Positions 46,062 through 57,531 of a DNA stretch of 64,000 bases are shown here, in pieces. Under the pieces are notes generated by a model that had not been told where the DNA came from, made no database searches, and was given only the letters and a program-made list of their open reading frames with translations. Source of the DNA: Neospora caninum Liverpool (taxonomy: Eukaryota; Apicomplexa; Conoidasida; Eucoccidiorida; Sarcocystidae); contig NC_018391.1 of NCBI RefSeq assembly GCF_000208865.1, positions 2,046,001-2,110,000 of the forward strand, given 5' to 3'. The position numbers and the translations under genes were made by a program. Numbering within the stretch: position 1 is the first letter of the stretch; every line of letters starts with the position of its first letter.

Positions 46062-47327
46062 ATGTTTTCGCCTGCTGGCCAGGCGCCTAGCGCTCCGGCG
46101 GCCAGCGCCGTCAGAGCAGCATGGGTTCAGGTGAAGACGCAGCGATTTGTTTCCGTGTTGCTCGACCAACAACTGGGCTGTACACCCACCTCAATCAGCG
46201 GTCCCGATGCAACACCTTTAAAAGCCGAGACCTCCGTTGAAAAACGGGCATCTTTTTGTCGTTTGAGGTGGCCTCTGTCGACTGTCTCTGTGTCCAAGTA
46301 CCCGTCTTCGACTTTTGATGGAGTTTCCGGCGCCTGCGTTTTCCGTTCTGCGGCGCAGTTATCGCGGACAGGCTCCAGGGGCGTGCCTGGCTCTTCTCAG
46401 TCGCAGAACGAGACGCTCCCTTCTTTCTGCGACGGACAAAGTGCGCGGTTTTTTCATTCCAGCCGCGCCCTCATGCATCGCTCTTCCGCCTCGCTTATCT
46501 GCAGTTCCTCCGACGTGAACTTTCCGTCGGTTGCCTCGAATTCCACCGCTTTCCTGCCACTCCCTCCCGCTTGTTTTCTGCGCGGAAGCTCAGCAGTCGC
46601 AAGTGTGTTTTCGCCCTTCCCGTCGCCATGTCTCCTGCGCAGAACGAGCCGCCGTACCGCACCTTTCGGCGGTCTGCCTGGCGGTTTGTCGCCGTGGGCG
46701 GCGGAGGCCGGCGCAGCGCGGACCATGGGCGAGCTCGTGGAGTGCCGTTTTTTCGCGTCGGCGGCAGCGACCGAGCACGTCATCAAGGTTCCCTCCCTGG
46801 GGGACTCGATAACCGAGGGAGGCTTGCTCGAGTGGAGGAAGAAGGTGGGCGATTTCGTCGCCGTCGACGAGGTCGTGTGCGTGATCGAAACCGACAAAGT
46901 CACCGTAGAAATACACAGCGACTGCTCAGGCGTCTTGCTGTCTCAAGCGGCACAAGAAGGAGACACCGTCCATGTGGGTAGCCAGTTGGCGGTCATCGAC
47001 TACTCAGATGCAGCCGTGGGAGCGGCTGCGCAGGTGGCAGACGCAAGCGCCAAAGCGGGCGCCGAAGCGTCCGCCGGAGGCGAGTCGGGCGAGCCTTCGG
47101 CTGCCAAGAACGGCCTGAGAGAATCTGGACTGGAGGCGCATCAGGCTGCGCCCCGCGCCTTCGGCGGCTCTCCCCACGGATCTCACGAGTCACTCGTTCA
47201 GGGCCGGCGACGCACGCCGCACATCGTCTTCAAGTTTGGGCGCAGGAAATGTGGAGCGGCGCCCCTGGCCGTCGCGCAGGAGCCTGCAGAGCCGACGGAG
47301 ACATCCGAAGACCCGCTGCTAGAGTAA
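46062..47327 (+). CDS. Mitochondrial lipoyl-domain protein lacking acyltransferase domain
   Basis: Single exon, 421 aa, start at the first in-frame ATG. About 240 residues of Ser/Arg/Ala-rich N-terminus look like a long mitochondrial presequence. Then comes a complete lipoyl/biotinyl domain: VIKVPSLGDSITEGGLLEW, KKVGDFVAVDEVVCVIETDK with the lipoyl lysine in ETDKVTVEI (Lys about 279), and GDTVHVGSQLAVID. SLGDSITEG is the wording of 2-oxoglutarate dehydrogenase E2 (DLST). After the domain an Ala/Gly/Ser linker leads to RRRTPHIVFKFGRRK (about 382-396) and a short acidic end. There is no catalytic acyltransferase domain with its DHRxxDG motif and no peripheral-subunit-binding domain; none was found downstream either. 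The C-terminal motif resembles the TPxIxFxGKR element of KGD4/MRPS36 adaptors (inference). It could be an accessory lipoyl carrier or assembly subunit of a 2-oxoacid dehydrogenase complex. Confidence 0.8.
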   Translation: MFSPAGQAPSAPAASAVRAAWVQVKTQRFVSVLLDQQLGCTPTSISGPDATPLKAETSVEKRASFCRLRWPLSTVSVSKYPSSTFDGVSGACVFRSAAQLSRTGSRGVPGSSQSQNETLPSFCDGQSARFFHSSRALMHRSSASLICSSSDVNFPSVASNSTAFLPLPPACFLRGSSAVASVFSPFPSPCLLRRTSRRTAPFGGLPGGLSPWAAEAGAARTMGELVECRFFASAAATEHVIKVPSLGDSITEGGLLEWRKKVGDFVAVDEVVCVIETDKVTVEIHSDCSGVLLSQAAQEGDTVHVGSQLAVIDYSDAAVGAAAQVADASAKAGAEASAGGESGEPSAAKNGLRESGLEAHQAAPRAFGGSPHGSHESLVQGRRRTPHIVFKFGRRKCGAAPLAVAQEPAEPTETSEDPLLE

Positions 47328-50300
47328 GGGAAAACACACCCAGGGCCACGCTGAGCCTCTGTATCCGAATACACCTCATGCGCGGTCGCTTAGCTTTAAC
47401 ACGAAACTGGGCAAATCCGTCTTCTCGCGTGTACAGCCGACCCCCAAGTGTGTAGCGAGGCCCGAGGCAGCTGGTGGCTAGCAAGTGAACACATCCGGTT
47501 TATGTCGGCTGCCGCACGAGTCTATACAGTCAAATTGAATTCACGTCCAGGTTCACATGTCTGCGGTTCACGTATCTGGTGCGGAGTGGACACGCCACGC
47601 GTAAGAAGAGCTGCATGGCGTCCTGCAGACGCGTCACCTTCCTTCCAAGGTGGAGGCGCCCAGTGGTTTTAGGTCTACGTTTGCACCGTTCTCCTGCGCA
47701 GTGGAAGACACAGTTCCCGGGGCTCGTGTGACTCTGGGACCTTCCTGAGCGTCGGGTCACGTTTTCCCGCATAGGCAATGTATCGCTGCTCAGGCGTCTG
47801 TACGCATGCACGGCTGCCGTTGTTTGAGCGGTCGAATGCGGATGTCGCTGGTTTTTTGGCTGTTGCCTAGACGGAATCTTATTAGACAAACGCACCAAGA
47901 GACTTGTGCCCAGTGCCGTTTAGTTGCGCGTTAATAATCTGCAGTGCCGTCTAGTGGTCCTCGATATGTAACCGCTTGTTCGGACGGAATCGCTGTGAGG
48001 GCGCCGGCGTCGAGACACCGGACGGTGTCCGTCCTTGAAGGAAAACCAGTGGGAGTGCGTGAAGAGCCTGGCACGTTCAAAAAGGCACGGGGATGTCATC
48101 AGTTTGCGTAGGTCGGCGACGACCGGAACCGTGGAGATTCCGTTTTGTTGCGTGAACAAAGCGCCACGAGGTCTTGAAGTGTTTCTCTCGAGAAGGGAGG
48201 CCGGGCACTGAGCTGTTTTTGCGTTTGAAATGTTCACTTGCAGGCTCTGGGGCGTGCCGAGGTGGCGACCGCTCGGTGAGGCGGAAATGGAAGCTGTGAA
48301 TTTGGGAGGCGCCGGAAGCGCGGCAGACGCGCTCGGGATCTGGTCTGTCTCGCTCAACATGCAGCCGCCGAAGCCGCAGAAAGCAGGAAAGAACGCAGAG
48401 ACAAGAAAGGCCAAGTAGGCGTGGGGCCCGTTTCGAACTTCCCGCCGTGTGTTCCTGTTCCAGCAAACCGAGTAACAGAGTGTCTTGGGGGGGTTTGCGG
48501 CCGCTGCTCGGTCGTGCGGCTCTGAGCAGTCTGGGACGCCGGAGTTCGAGCGCACGCGTAAAACGTTTGTGCGGAGGCGGGGCAACCGAGATTCTGGAGA
48601 GGATGAGGTGCGTAGAGCGAACGCGACGCCGAAGAAGGAAGCCAGGAGAGGGCCAAGAACGCCAGGACGCCAGATATGAAAACGCGCCCGCACGCGAAGA
48701 AACGAGAGGACGAAGAAAGTGGAGCGGCGCAGCAAACACGCGCGCGAGGCTGAAGAGCGAAGGGAAGGGCAGGATGTGCACGCCGCGCTCGCTGGAACTC
48801 TTGCATTGTGCAACCTAGCAGGAAATCGTGCACAAAATGCATTTTGAAGTGAACCATGTGGAATTTTCCGTCCAGTACCCTGTTTAAGCTTGATGGGAGA
48901 TAGCGCGTGGAAACGGGATGCTGCGCGGAAACAGGAAATTGGTGTTGGAAAAATTCGGTGTAAACAGGAGGGCTATCGAGGCGGTCAGCGCGGCGTCCCA
49001 GACAAGGACGCTTGTGTTCATGACGGGCGTCGTACAAGAATGGTGGCTTTAGGTAGACACCGAACATCAGTGGAGAACTACGGTGTATCTCATGACACAC
49101 CACTCTCGTCTGACAAAGCCTGAACACGTACAGCGATGTGGTGTAGATGATTCAAGAGGAGGCCCAGCAAAACAGGAACTCTCAGCGGCCACCATTGATG
49201 TGCGAATGAGAGGAAACGAAGAGGCTTTCTGTTGAAACATGGAGGATGAAATCGGCAGACGGTCTCGAGAGACGTCCCTGTTTGATGCAACGAATTAGAC
49301 TCGCGTAGCAGCCACACAAGCGACCAAGCTGTATCTACAGCGAGTGTTCATTGTGGTATGTTTAGTTTCATCTCACCTTATACGTATCTAAGCATATATG
49401 TTGACACATACGCGTGTATCTAATTCAGGGAGAGCGGGAGCAAGGGCGACGCTGCGGCGAGGCAATATGCGGGAGTACTGATCGTCCTTCAGGTCTGTTT
49501 GCGAGGCGTCTTCCGCGCCCACGATGAACTGCCTCCTCTCTTTTTACACAGAACGTTTGAGAGAGTGTTAACAGCAATGCGCGGCTAGCACAAGGACGAC
49601 GGCCGCCTTTGCGCTACAGGGAACCTAGTATGGTGCATTCGTTCGAAGTTGTACATAGTGCCTTTACCAACGCGGTGTCCATGTATATACGCGGAGAGAT
49701 GCAATCCCCTGTCCACATGAGTCTACTTGTATGTCACTGGTGTCGGATGGTAGTGCGAAGTGTCGCTGCAAATCTGTACAGCGTATCCAGTTCGAGAGAC
49801 AGATCACGGTCGTGCTGCCCCGTGCACGGTGTAACCGCCTGCACACGTTCTGCGCAGCAAGTGCGAAAAGAGGATTGACGAGAGACTGTACAAATCACCT
49901 CTTCCACGGCGCCAATTCGGGAAAACCGTTCAAATCAACATAGCACAACGCACGGGGAGGACAAAGGAGAACGACGGGAAAAAAGAGTTGCTCTCTGGAG
50001 CGCCGCCCCTCCGCGCACACGGCAAGTCCTTTGTTCTGCGTTGTCCTCTCGTAGCATTGAACAAAGACGAACAGAAGTGAATTCCTATTCACAAACAGCC
50101 AAAAGCGTCCTTGAAAACGAGCTCCTCGACGATATCTCACCGTTTGGGAGTCGGAGCGCCTCGCACGTTGGAGCGAGGGGGTTCCTCCACAACTTGTGGG
50201 ACCTCCCCAAAGTTTTCACCTCTCTAAGAGTGTTTGTCTCGGGTACGTACGCAGGACGTGTTTTCGTTTTCGGATGCGCCTTCAGTAGAAAACTGCGTCG

Positions 50301-51111
50301 CCTATCACTGTTGAGAATTTGGCCGCAGCGAGCAAGGCGCTGCAACGTTCACCCACCTGAAAAAATTTTTAGAATTTGCAATACCCAAACTTAGTCGCTG
50401 TTCATTAACAGCTTGTGTTTCGGTTTTCGCGAGGTAATGAAGATTACACAGAGTCTGTCAAGCTTGCCTTCAAACTGGAGTTGCTGCTTCCTCTTTGTAT
50501 CCCTTCTGCCTTCTCTCATTCACCATTCAAATTGCGCTGTTCCCCCTCGCCTCGACTGGGTTGCTTTGGAACGGGATAAGGACTTCTGATCCTTTTTTGA
50601 TCTTTCACGCAGTTCTGCGCGCGCCTTCACACCCTTGCAGAGCCGCCTAAACTGTCCTTCCCCGGTTTCCAGGCGCGCGGAGTGTCTTTGGTTGCTTCCC
50701 ATTGTCTCTCCCCTTTGCCCCGCGCACAGGCGTTCCTTCGCGACCGGTCGCATCAGCTGTTCCTCTCTCTGACACCGTCGCCTGTGATCCATGTTTGCGT
50801 CTCTGTTCTCTTTCCAACTATTCGCTGTGTGTCGCCGTGACGCACGCGTGGGCGACCGCCAGGCGCTGGGCCGGAGAGTGAGGAACGGCGTGACGCCAGA
50901 GAAGGGAACTGGGAAAAACGGCAACTCCTCGCAGCTGGAAACGGGCGTCCAACAGCCGCTTGCAGCCCCTCGTCGTCTGGAGTTCTGCGTAGACTGCTCC
51001 AGGGAGAGTCGACCCTCGGGGCGCTGTGCGCCGCGACCGCGAGAAGAGCGACGGAACGGAGAGAGACCCGCGGGGAAACCACAGGCGCGAGCGACGCCTT
51101 TCTTTCCGGGG
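47328..51111. other. Convergent intergenic region with weak candidates
   Basis: About 3.8 kb between the lipoyl protein (+) and the M50B peptidase (-) 3' ends, long for this window. A minus-strand candidate at 48354-48804 is listed separately. A plus-strand coding-like stretch at 50096-50242 follows a cag acceptor. Nothing else supported. Confidence 0.4.
48354..48804 (-). CDS. Possible small membrane/secreted protein, unrecognised
   Basis: ATG at 48804 (context cacaATGC, A at -3) opens a 150-codon frame. After about 45 basic/Ser residues there is a hydrophobic span (VFISGVLAFLALSWL) followed by a cleavage-like SSASRS, the shape of a recessed signal sequence. The rest is low-complexity Thr/Pro/Ala. 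Other minus frames in the same DNA also contain hydrophobic protein-like pieces, so splicing is possible. No homology recognised. Confidence 0.2.
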
Positions 51112-52308
51112 TTATTCGAAGCGATCATCGCCTACCTCTTTGACGACAAAGAGGAGGTAGATGGAGGTCGCCATGAACGCCAGGGCGAAGGTGGCCCAGA
51201 GGACGCCGCACAGACGGCTGCTGCAGTGGGTGAGATCGGCACATTTGTACGCGTCACTCTCGCTGACTTTCCTGCGAATGGTATCGTCCCAGATATCCCA
51301 CAAGCTGTACACGCCGTTCATGACGCCGATGCCGAGCAGAACGACTCGGAGCGGCCAGACAATCTGCTCCATTTCCGTCCACACCCACATGCCGATGACC
51401 AGAGCGACGAAGAAGAGGCAGACGACGCGTAGCGCCCAGTTTCGCGCGAAGAACAAAAGGACAATCAGCATGGAGAAACAGAGAATTCCTGCACCGACCC
51501 GCAGAGTCCAGATGTTTATCGACGCCATCAGCAGGAAAAACATGCCCCACAGACACGAGCCGAGATAGCCCGCTGGGAGGATGATGCCCCTTGCGCCTCC
51601 GGTTGTCTTGGTAACTCCGCCTTCGTTGGTGTGGACCTCTGCATGCAGGACAGGAAAGGCGAAAACGAAACGGCAAACAGACGAATGGTTCCGGACGCAC
51701 AAGGTCTGCACGGGCTCTGCCTTCGGAGGGATGCCCGCGGCTTCGTCGCCAGCAGGGAATCCAGCAACTGAAAGGGAAGACACTCCCACCCCCCCCCCGC
51801 CCCCGTTTCCGACTGGAGCTGCGAGTGCTTCGAACACCGAAACAAAGCGACCCTTGGAGGAAGTAATGAGGAGGAAGTAACGAGGAGGAAGAAACTACGC
51901 ACGTGGTGCTGGTGTTTGACACGTGGGCACCGAACTCCGCCGCGGTAAACACCAAAGTGCTGGGCTATTCAGTCGCTCTTCAGCTGAAGACACCCACTGC
52001 CTCTTTCGAGTGTCGGCGGGGGTTCTTGCCCGCCGCAACACACACAGCTTACCGATGCCGTGGACTCTCCCGCACGTAAGCCAGGCCGCTGTGGCGTGTC
52101 CAAACTCGTGGAAGAAGACAGTCAGCATTTTCATCGGCAGGAGAACATTGTAGCCCCAAATTTCGCAGTGCCAAAGAAGCACTGCGACGGCAAGCCACGC
52201 CAGGACGATCCCGGAAGTGATCCATTGTCCCCTTTCGCAACATGTCGACAACGTCCAGTCCAGATGGACGGACTTCTCCGCGCTGAAGAGTTCCATAGGC
52301 CAGTACAT
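51112..52308 (-). CDS. M50B-like membrane zinc metallopeptidase
   Basis: Minus strand, exons 52308-52053 and 51638-51112, phase 1 junction, 260 aa. A hydrophobic helix (TSGIVLAWLAVAVLLW) is followed by the zinc-binding HExxH motif in VFFHEFGHATAAWLT (His 67, Glu 68, His 71). Exon 2 opens with EVHTNEGGVTKTTGG and then LPAGYLGSCLWG, the second conserved block of the Peptidase M50B-like family (PF13398), followed by five or so transmembrane helices (FFLLMASINIWTL, ILCFSMLIVLLFF, VVCLFFVALVIGMWVW, a fourth near VVLLGIGVMNGVYSLWD, and a last one ATFALAFMATSIYLLF). These are compact site-2-protease relatives known from fungi, plants and protists, with unknown substrates. The 3' end may be spliced further, since a gag|gtaggc donor lies 20 bp before the TAA stop. 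Confidence 0.82.
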
Positions 52309-54328
52309 TGTGAGGTGCGTGAGGGTGAGAGGTACGCAACACACGCAGGATATACGGGGTCGGAAACCACTCTCTCCACAAGTCGCCACAACCGCACGGG
52401 AATCTACTTCCGCTCTTTTCTCTGCTGAGCCTGGCACACACAAGCATAGCTGTCCCCCGCTCTCTGTGCTTCGAGGCGGGCACCGCGCGACCGCCAAAGC
52501 GAGGTCCGCTGTTATTGTTTGTTCCGAAAAGGTTCCCGCGAACGCTCAAGAACGAGGGAAAACGAACAGGGGTTCCACGCGACTTCCGTCTTCGCCAGGC
52601 TCCTCCAGGCAAGAAAAACACGAGGGGAGTTCCAGGTTGGACACTCGAAAAGAGACAAATCTTTTCGGAAACGCGTCACCGCGTCTGCCAAGCAACGAAA
52701 ATCGAGCGACGAAGAGAGGGGGATCCACGAACAACGGATGACTCGTTTTCCTGGCGAGACGCTCGCGTGTCGGGTCAAGGCTCGGCCTTTCGCCGATCCG
52801 TGGGCTCGTTCTTGTACGAAGACGGGCGGGGTCGGCGATAACCCTTGATTTCGGCTTTGTTTCTCCGTCGGCGGGTTAGGTCTACGAGCACGAGTCCCAG
52901 CGTCTTTGAAGATGGAAGATTCAGGGCTCTATTTCTCGGGTCTTTCGGCCGTCGCGCCTCCCTGGAGACAGTCTCAGTCACTGCGACACGTGGCGTGATT
53001 GCCTTTTAAAACGCGTGTCTAGCCCAGCGGTTTTTCGAACGCTACGTTTCTGCAAAAAAAGACGAACGGAAGTTCGGCGCCCTCAGTGTCACCACAAACT
53101 GGAAAGAAGGCATTACTTCTTGGGAAAACGACTTCCGAACGGTTGAACGGAAACGGGGGCGACTCCTGCTGAGCGCCCAAACTTGTTAAACGTTTTGTTG
53201 CGGCCACAACGTATCTTGATATCTCGCCTCAGGGGACACGAGCGCGCCGCCAACAGGACTCAAGCTGGACGGAGAGAGCCAGACGAGATGGGAAGCGAAA
53301 CGCGTACACAGAAATGAGAATGAACATTCTTCCGCGACATATAGTCGCCTCAGTGAAGTTCCCAATCTCGCAAACAGGACTCTCCTGTCCAGACAGGGTT
53401 CAGAACTCTACGTCCCTTGCTGGAGACTGGACTTCGTCGAGCAACGCATTCGGCCGCCTCGAAACGTGTTTCAGCTTGTCTTTCCGAGTTTCCAAGCATC
53501 CCCTCCCCAAACTTGGGGCGAAAAAATCTGCAAGTTAAACTGCAAAGCGAACGGACGAACGACGTTCGCGCTCCTCCCCTTGGAACTGCAAATCCGAACC
53601 CGAAGCGGAAGCAAGGGACTGAACACAGGAGACACGCGAAGCACTCAACTCTTCAGTTTCTCCTGCAGTGTGACGCGCGGGGTATAACGTTCGACAACCG
53701 CGCGCTGCGGCGAGAAAACGGAAACAAGTCGGCTAGAACTCTCAGCCTCGACACGAACAAGGATGGAAGAAGCTATTGAGATACATTTCCCGCAGAAAAA
53801 AGGCGAGCGGAGCCCTCTCCACTTTCTCCCTTCTTCCCACGCGCAGAAAGCACGGCGGTGGCGGCGGGCCCGAAAACCGCCCAATTGCTACGACCGTTCA
53901 GAGACAGCTCTCTTCTGGCTCCAACCCGCCCACGGGGCCCCCAGCTTCACCAGAGAAAAGACAGTCGAAGTCGGGTTCTTTTTCGACTTCCCCCTCCAAT
54001 AAAAACGCCGTTTGCTTGTGTTTCGAACAGTTCGAACGTCATCCTCACAAGCACGCGGGGGCAACAGCGCCTACGAGGGCGTCTCTGGCGAGCTAGCAGG
54101 ACGAACGACTAGAAAGAGAGGCTTGCGGTTTGGGGGGAATCGCGAGGGGAAGAATTCCGCCCTGTGAAAAGTGAAAGAAAAACCAAGGGAACTGCAGAAA
54201 CTGCCACCCTCTGGCTCATGCTTGAGATCCCCACGAGGACCGATCCGGCGGAACGCACACGGCGCCGACGCTGCGCCTCAGACGGAGCCCGCTTGAGAGA
54301 CTCTGCAGTCGCGCGGTGTGCGCTGGCG
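52309..54328. other. Upstream region of M50B gene, no gene seen
   Basis: Two kb containing the presumptive peptidase promoter. Short open frames on both strands show no motif; the ATG frame at 53763-54002 (79 aa) has no supporting feature. Confidence 0.4.
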
Positions 54329-55059
54329 ATGGAACACGATATCTCGAGTTCTAAGTTTTTCAAAGCACTGGATGACACGGAAGGGCGCCGTGTAGGCACG
54401 GCAACTGCAGTGAGTGAAGCGAAGTAAGGCTGTCAGGAGATCTCGCAAAGTTCACCTGGGCATACAACTTCTGTAATGCTTACACCGACAGACACGGAGA
54501 TGTATCTACTGTAGAGCGACAAGTGAGAGACATCCTCCACCTGGCATACATAGATGTAGATGGTACATGCACATCTCCAGGAGTGCAACTGTATATTAAC
54601 TACGCAAATACAACTGTACACTAGGGCGTCCGTACATGCCCAGACTGGAGTTCGTGGAGAATCTGCAAGTAGAGAGTGTGTCCACCTGTACAATTTGTAT
54701 AGACATACGGACATGAGTGTTTATAGAGTTGAAGTGACTGTGCCAGGTGAGTGGACAACAAATAGGATAGGGATGAGGGCAAGTCGGTTCCATGGGGCGT
54801 CGAGAAGCGAGGAATGCCTCTTCATCGACACTTTTTTTCTCACCGCTGCTTGGCAGTCTCCGCAGCAGTAGCAACACCCAGTGGCTAGACGAGGTCAAAA
54901 CTCAGAATGGATAACCAGGTAGCCACAGGTACGAGAGCTCCTCCGCCAGAACGGACGAGGCGCGTCCTCCCGTTGCTAAACCAGCCGGGGATCATAAAAG
55001 TACATGTATGGTAAGATTGAGCGTGGACTATCGAACCCTGTGCGTGCCGACACAGCGGT

Positions 55060-55411
55060 ATGGAGAAGCCTACAGAAGGGGAACAAGAAGCAAGAAATCA
55101 TGGAGGAAAAAAGGGGAAACGGAAAGCCGGGAAATATAAGCAAGTCGTCTACATGCGGCTGTGTGACGGGGTCAGTGGACCTGCTGCTGCCGCTCAATTG
55201 GGACAGTTCCGGAATCTCTCGGTGAGTACCATTCGGCATTTCTGCTTTTTAGACAGGAAGAAAATCATTCTGGGTGAACATTGGCCGGATGCGGCGAAAA
55301 CGGGTGTTCTGCATTTCTTCCATTCTCCCTGGGCAGCTTTTAAAGAATGATGGTAATACTTCTGTTCAAGGTGATGTTCCGTATACACACGCTTCGCCGA
55401 CACGACCTTAA
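55060..55411 (+). CDS. Possible small basic protein, unrecognised
   Basis: Candidate two-exon gene: ATG at 55060 (context ggtATGG), exon 55060-55221 ending at tctcg|gtgagt, then a strong acceptor (cattctccctgggcag) and exon 55337-55411 ending in TAA, phase 0, 78 aa. It is basic (HGGKKGKRKAGKYKQ) followed by VVYMRLCDGVSGPAAAAQLG. An upstream exon is possible: ATG 54329 to a gca|gtgagt donor at 54409 gives 27 protein-like codons, but no acceptor of matching phase was found. No family recognised. Confidence 0.27.
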
Positions 55412-57531
55412 TGTACAGCTCTGTATTGGGCGCCATGGTCTCGAGTCTGTATTCAAAAACACCTATTTGTTTTCGCTCTGACAAACCCTGGAGTGCTCAA
55501 CGAGTAAACAACTCGAAGTCTTCCCGTGATTTCACTGGTCGTAACGCAGAGAAGAAGTAGAAAATAGTGCTCTATTATTGCTGCAGGCCTCGATCAGATT
55601 TCCTGGACACACACGGCATGACGTTTGTAGATCTGCATCGAGGGTAACAAGGCAAATTTGACTGCTTGACCTCTAGAAAACGCGGATTTCCTGGTTGAAG
55701 TAATTTATGGTTGTCGGTATATGTGATACACCGCGACAGATGCTGTCCTCTTCAGCTTGTGACACACCCTTTGAGCTCTTCCGCCCCCATCTTCCTACAA
55801 ATGTGTATCTGCAGATGTCAGTCGTTGGTACCTCTGTGCTAATGCTGAAGATCAGACATATATATATATATGAAGATCGTGCGTGTGGGTACTTGTCCGT
55901 GTTTTCCCTGTGTGTGCAGTTTGTTCCAGCTACACCTCCATGAAGGTGATGCACACATCTCTTACCACGTTCAGCAGCGGGGCGTGCTCTGCGCGTGTTG
56001 GCGGTGTAAAACCGATATGCATGCCTTTCTGCTTTGAGCAAAGCGTTTTTTCTGGTGCTGCGGGATCTTCGAGACTAAGAGGGAAAGTCGTTTGAAGATG
56101 CCATATCGTTGGAGTCTTTAAACGCCTTTACATGCACATATATAGCTGTGATAATCTACCCATCGATCTAGGTAACCTTATGTGCCTGTATCTCAAATAA
56201 AGAACCTCTCTCTCTCTCCCTATATATATATATATACGTGTTCGTTTCTTGGTGTCTCCCTATGCCTTTCTCTCTTTCTCGATCCACGTATGTCTGTGCA
56301 CCTGTCTCTTTCTGTCCCTACTCAGAGGACCGTTTCACTGAACAGAGATCTCGACATATACCCGCGTGTGTCTTCAAGGGGACTCTTCCTTTGGAGTTTC
56401 TCTCGGTTAGTCCACACGAATATCGGTCTTGGGTTTTCTCTCTGAGACAGAGGTCTTTCAGGTTGTCTGTGGAACCCGCATCGCATCGTAGTTGCTAGCT
56501 TATATATTCCTCTGTTCACCGTATCCAGACTTCCAGAAAAAGCAAAGATACAAGAGATGTCAGGCGAAAAAGAAGACGCCTTTAAAAATGGAGGAAGGAG
56601 CAACACAGATGTAATCTGAAGGGTGATAGTAGCTCGGAAAAAGACACCGACGCCGTTTTTTCTGTTCACAAAAAGCCGCTCTTCCTTTCCGTATGCATGC
56701 AAGATTTTTTGCGACCGTTTTTTGTCTTGTCGCATGCGTCTCGTGTTGGGTATAAGAATCGGCAAATCGCGAACCGGCGAAGCCTCCTTTTTTATTAGCT
56801 TTCTTTCTCGAAAAAGAATTCTCCGCAGAAAGGTTCCCTTGTGCTCCTTGACCACACGTCTCCAAAAGAGAGATTTCTCGCGGCACTTTCCATCTCTCTC
56901 GGCCCTTCTCCCGTTGTTTTATAGAGAGTGTATCTAAACCCACTGCTGTTTTCTTCCCTCCAGAGATAACATTACCTAACGCCTTCTTTCCTTTTCGTCG
57001 CCACCGAAATACGAGCAAGAAGAAGTCTCTCGACATCTTCCTTCGTCTCTCTTCTTTCTGTCCATCCTGAACAGAAGAACACAGACAGGAGTTTTCTCGT
57101 TTGTGGTCTCGCTGTGTTGTGTGTCGAGCGTCTCGCAAGTGAATCGATACGCTCTTTTTACGCCCCTCTTTTCTCCCAAACACGCGGCGCACGCTTCGAT
57201 GATGCACACTGCATCTCCTGCGTCAACTCCGCTTCCGACTTTTTCCGCCACAGCACCTGTTGTTGATTTCCTGTCTCCCGCTGTCTCTTTTCGGGCCTCT
57301 CTCCTCTCACTTCTCTTCCTCTCCACTATATGAGGTTCCTTTGTCGCTCTTCTCTCATTTTGCCCTTGTTTTCGTTCCTTTCCCGTACGTCTCGTCTCTC
57401 TTCCCGTCGTCTCTCTCGTCTCTGTTTCCCGTCCCTTCCCGCCTGTCTCCGTCTCTCGCTCTTTCTAATTGTCTCTCGTCTCTGTCTCTTTTTCTCTCTC
57501 TTCTTTCCCCTTCCTGGTTCTCTCTGTCACA
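55412..57531. promoter_or_regulatory. Upstream region of the SKI2 gene
   Basis: No gene seen. A short (TA)n run near 56220-56235, a TGCATGCA at 56694-56701, and a long pyrimidine-rich tract (57240-57530) directly before the SKI2 start that is probably its 5' leader. Confidence 0.45.

Noticed and set aside
46062..47327. Full dihydrolipoamide succinyltransferase (DLST)
   Set aside because: The lipoyl domain fits, but the acyltransferase domain and its DHRxxDG motif are absent here and downstream, so the name was not used.
47920..48813. 297-codon minus-strand frame
   Set aside because: It begins without ATG, is low-complexity for much of its length, and competes with two other open frames in the same GC-rich DNA.
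56322..57207. Minus-strand open frames of 177 and 215 codons upstream of SKI2
   Set aside because: They are antisense to a pyrimidine-rich leader, Lys/Arg-rich and without motif.
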